Origin: Deltaproteobacteria bacterium RIFOXYD12_FULL_56_24
GTDB taxonomy: Bacteria > Desulfobacterota > Desulfobulbia > Desulfobulbales > Desulfurivibrionaceae
Assembly (NCBI GenBank): GCA_001799285.1
Contig: MGTD01000036.1
Span: forward strand, 4,863 to 59,417
Reading direction: 5' to 3'
Length of the DNA: 54,555 nt
The first letter of the stretch is position 1; each line of letters opens with the position of its first letter. Below are positions 53,768 to 54,555 of the stretch, piece by piece. The translations under genes and the position numbers were made by a program. The notes under the pieces were generated by a model, which worked only from the letters and a program-made list of their open reading frames with translations, did no database searches and had not been told where the DNA came from.

Positions 53768-54025
53768 TTATCTTGTAATTACTATCTCGCTGCCCAGCTT
53801 TTCCACGATTTTGGGGCCGATTCCTTTTACCTTGGTCAGGTCTTTTGTTGTTTTGAATGGGCCATTTTTTTGCCGGTAATCGACAATGGCCTGGGCCTTT
53901 GCTGGGCCGATGCCCTGCAAGCCGGAGAGTGCCTTGGTGTCGGCGGTATTGACATCCACGGCGGCAAAAGCGACGGTAGCCCAGCATAAACACCCGCACA
54001 GCGTTGAAAGAATAATTTTCAGCAT
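53768..54025 (-). CDS. ComEA-like helix-hairpin-helix DNA-binding protein
   Basis: 85 residues from ATG 54025, with GGAGG eight bases before it. The signal peptide (LKIILSTLCGCLCWATVAFA) is followed by a helix-hairpin-helix pair: VNTADTKALSGLQGIG and VKGIGPKIVEKLG. ComEA-type proteins bind DNA during uptake, but this short form, without a membrane anchor, is common and may only bind DNA in the periplasm. It converges with hemB, 80 bases apart. Confidence 0.88.
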   Translation of the reverse strand: MLKIILSTLCGCLCWATVAFAAVDVNTADTKALSGLQGIGPAKAQAIVDYRQKNGPFKTTKDLTKVKGIGPKIVEKLGSEIVITR

Positions 54026-54082
54026 GTTTTTCCTCCGAAAAGAAATAAAGAGTTTGCCATGCACCCCTGCATGGTTGCGCAA

Positions 54083-54465
54083 CAGGGTAGGCAGGTAATC
54101 CGCCTAACCCTCTCGTGTCACTTTAACGGTATTTATTTGTCAGTTAAATGTCAAGCGTTAACTCGTAATCGTTCACCAGGAACAAAAAACGCGGCTAAAC
54201 CTCTGGACTGTAAACGTTCAGCAGTGCCGTAGGTGCGCGAATGAGGTATGCGAAGTGCCGGTGAAGTATAGGGGGATGACCGGTGAGTCGGTCGAGAAGA
54301 ATGAAGGGAAAAAAGAAAGGAGTTACCGGGGGGCGGGAGGTTGACCGTCAGCAACGCCAGGGCCAAGAGCAGGCGAAGTCTGCCGTAGCTTATGGTTGTT
54401 TGTAACCAATCACGGGATGAAGAACCATGGTTCAGTCATTATCCAATCCTGTGATCGCGCTTACT
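54083..54465. other. Gap with repeat fragment, no gene seen
   Basis: About 380 bases between the ComEA-like gene and the IS-like end. It should include the ComEA-like gene's promoter. Apart from the R1 fragment at 54210 I found no supported feature; an open frame on the minus strand overlaps the repeat and has low-complexity content. Confidence 0.4.
54210..54233 (+). repeat. R1 fragment (left arm only)
   Basis: GTAAACGTTCAGCAGTGCCG matches the R1 left arm with a few changes. No right arm is visible nearby, so it is a decayed copy. Confidence 0.5.
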
Positions 54466-54555
54466 TGTGAATCGGCATGCAATAATGACCCACCTGGGGG
54501 GATAATCGGCGTTCAAAATTGACCCACCTCAGCTCATCCTTCTTACTCTTTGGAA
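54466..54555. mobile_element. Probable end of an IS21-family element
   Basis: Two spaced near-direct repeats (ATCGGCATGCAATAATGACC at 54471 and ATCGGCGTTCAAAATTGACC at 54505), each ending in CACCT, follow TGTGA at 54466. Multiple repeats of this type are typical of IS21-family termini. The transposase would lie beyond the window, so this remains a proposal. Confidence 0.5.

Noticed and set aside
1-54555. tRNA, rRNA or selC genes
   Set aside because: No sequence with the expected conserved arms was noticed on either strand; a covariance-model scan would be needed to be sure.

Overview
The window looks like a GC-rich chromosome segment of a Desulfobacterota (delta-proteobacterial, Desulfobulbales-like) anaerobe. 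The grounds are the many radical SAM enzymes, SelB, an NtrY/NtrX-type pair, Mrp/NBP35 and HemB set among dispersed GC-rich palindromic repeats. The genus is an inference; there is no rRNA or tRNA in the window to confirm it.

Positions 1 to about 39,000 hold a large lipid/polyketide-like biosynthetic cluster in three transcription blocks. Block 1 (minus strand, 5879 to the left edge) encodes an ACP, a ketosynthase fused to a degenerate ketosynthase, a cobalamin-type radical SAM enzyme, a hotdog dehydratase, a second ACP and two tandem radical SAM paralogues, the last cut by the window edge. Block 2 (plus strand, 6303-29980) encodes an ApeP-like dehydratase, a FabG-like reductase, a LolA-like carrier, a small lipoprotein, an acyl-AMP ligase, a DAK2-DegV (FakA-FakB-like) fusion, a family 2 glycosyltransferase, an LpxL-type and a PlsC-type acyltransferase, an ACP, a ketosynthase, three cobalamin-type radical SAM enzymes and one SPASM radical SAM enzyme. 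Block 3 (minus strand, 38429-30147) encodes a BtrH-like acyltransferase, an ABC-2 exporter, an ACP, a CrtI-like flavoprotein, one more cobalamin-type radical SAM enzyme and a KAS III-like enzyme. In total there are eight radical SAM genes and four ACPs. The parts resemble aryl-polyene clusters crossed with the radical-SAM-rich FAS clusters called ladderane-like. I infer that the product is a modified polyene or cyclised acyl chain, placed on a glycolipid, phospholipid or amine and exported to the envelope. The chemistry is not known from sequence alone.

Block 2 is interrupted at about 10,140-18,500 by a defence island. It holds an orphan HTH antitoxin, an AbiEi antitoxin with only a stub of its AbiEii toxin, a 3' fragment of an unknown gene, a type I restriction system in which methylase and specificity subunit are fused (HsdMS) followed by HsdR, and a HEPN-like protein.

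From about 38,000 to the right edge the content becomes housekeeping: a PagL-like deacylase, a YajG-like lipoprotein, Mrp/NBP35, a metallo-beta-lactamase-fold hydrolase, SelB, HflX, a DUF4390 protein, an NtrY-like kinase, an NtrX-like regulator, a ClpX-like AAA protein, HemB and a ComEA-like helix-hairpin-helix protein. The last 90 bases look like the end of an IS21-type element.

Intergenic spaces carry a repeat family with 15-base terminal inverted repeats (four full copies, one fragment). In two copies the same 54-base second repeat is inserted at the same point, and that second repeat also exists alone twice upstream of the NtrX gene. Several simpler hairpin repeats are present too.
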